A stretch of DNA of 44,029 nucleotides from Candidatus Omnitrophota bacterium. Its GTDB lineage: Bacteria > Hinthialibacterota > Hinthialibacteria > Hinthialibacterales > Hinthialibacteraceae. The notes under the pieces were generated by a model that made no database searches, was not told the DNA's origin, and was given only the letters and a program-made list of their open reading frames with translations. Shown here piece after piece: positions 43,464-44,029 of this stretch (position 1 is its first letter; the number at the start of each line of letters is the position of its first letter). The translations under genes and the position numbers were made by a program. The stretch lies in assembly GCA_013177805.1 (NCBI GenBank), contig JABLXU010000046.1:1-44029 (forward strand), in the 5' to 3' direction.

Positions 43464-44029
43464 ATGAATGCCCGGCTGGATCAATTTTCGGTGCGGTCCG
43501 TTCCCTTGTTGGCATTGAAAGGAATCACCAAGCGCTTCGGCGGCGTGACCGCGCTCGACCACGTGGATTTTGATTTACGGGCGGGGGAAATTCACGCGCT
43601 GCTGGGGGAAAACGGCGCGGGGAAATCCACATTGATTAAAATCCTGGCGGGTATCTATCGTCCGGATGAGGGAACGGTTTGGATCGACGGCCGGCCGGTA
43701 ACGATCGGCGAGGTTACCGGCGCGGACCGCCTGGGCATCCGCGTGATCCACCAGGAACTCTCGCTGGCGCCGAATCTTTCTATTGCCGAAAATCTTTTCC
43801 TGGGGCGTGAACTTACCCGCTGGGGCTGGCTCGATCGCCGCGCCATGGAGGAACAGGCTGCGCGATGGGTTGCCGAACTAGGGCTGGACGATATCCGGGA
43901 GGTCCGGACCAGGGTGCGGGATTTGACCGTGGCGCGCCGCCAGATGGTGGAGATCGCCCGCGCCTTGTCGCAGCGGGCCCGCATTCTCATCCTGGACGAA
44001 CCCACTTCTTCGCTGGCCGAAGCCGAGAC
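43464..44029 (+). CDS. Sugar ABC transporter ATP-binding protein (RbsA/MglA type), truncated by the window end
   Basis: 188 codons are visible and the frame is open at the window edge. The start is uncertain: ATG at 43464, or at 43419 in frame. Motifs appear in order: LALKGITKRFGGVTALDHV, Walker A GENGAGKST, Q-loop VIHQELSLAPNLSIAENLFL, signature-like LTVARRQMVEIARALS and Walker B ILILDEPTSSL. The VIHQELSL and ARRQMVEIA phrasing is typical of the carbohydrate uptake CUT2 class (RbsA, MglA, XylG), which has two fused ATPase domains of about 500 residues; the second half would be outside. It powers uptake of a monosaccharide released by the neighbouring hydrolase-like protein. Confidence 0.9.
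   Translation, partial: MNARLDQFSVRSVPLLALKGITKRFGGVTALDHVDFDLRAGEIHALLGENGAGKSTLIKILAGIYRPDEGTVWIDGRPVTIGEVTGADRLGIRVIHQELSLAPNLSIAENLFLGRELTRWGWLDRRAMEEQAARWVAELGLDDIREVRTRVRDLTVARRQMVEIARALSQRARILILDEPTSSLAEAE

Overview
The window comes from a Gram-negative, moderately GC-rich bacterium. It encodes a TolC outer-membrane channel, an RND pump, a lipoprotein adaptor, and many Sec- or Tat-exported proteins. Two Tat-exported Gfo/Idh/MocA oxidoreductases, a DUF5703 protein, Thr-Pro (TPT) linkers in secreted proteins, an ECF sigma/FecR pair and an EtfBA/iron-sulfur membrane oxidoreductase set suggest an uncultured heterotroph of the PVC superphylum or a similar candidate phylum (Hydrogenedentota, Sumerlaeota or Hinthialibacterota type). 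No rRNA or tRNA was seen, so this placement is inference. No CRISPR array, insertion sequence or phage genes were found.

Layout. 0-3 kb: a truncated secreted peptide, a REP-like inverted repeat, a small exported protein with one haem c motif and one EF-hand loop, and a BlaI/MecI repressor. 3.2-9.8 kb: a tolC/adaptor/RND permease operon divergent from the BlaI gene, then a lipoate-ligase-like gene. 10-18.6 kb: a four-repeat secreted protein, a secreted beta-propeller with a long TPT tail, its upstream FecR and ECF sigma genes, and a divergent pseudopilin. 18.6-24.6 kb: gamma-glutamyltransferase and a neutral-ceramidase-fold hydrolase, divergent from a penicillin-acylase-family hydrolase; all three are secreted and two are Ntn hydrolases. 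A perfect 19-bp palindrome lies in the shared intergenic region. 24.6-31.2 kb: a sugar-porter MFS gene, a decayed DUF6714-like pseudogene, an etfB-etfA-oxidoreductase operon (electrons from acyl-CoA dehydrogenases to menaquinone) and a small Cys-rich protein. 31.9-37.8 kb: a Gfo/Idh/MocA oxidoreductase, a GAF-PAS-AAA+ sigma-54 activator, and an mddA-like / 48-aa membrane protein / OsmC operon. 37.9-44 kb: a TadG-like protein, then DUF5703, Gfo/Idh/MocA and a truncated sugar ABC ATPase.

The best candidate for an undescribed system is 33.3-37.8 kb. A sigma-54 enhancer-binding protein gene is followed by a paired inverted-repeat enhancer candidate and then by a near-consensus -24/-12 promoter. 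That promoter sits directly upstream of a methanethiol S-methyltransferase-like gene, a small membrane protein and an OsmC-type gene. The motif is repeated upstream of the activator itself. Second-tier candidates are the divergent amide-hydrolase locus with its 19-bp palindrome, and an RND efflux operon apparently controlled by a BlaI-type repressor with no BlaR1 partner.
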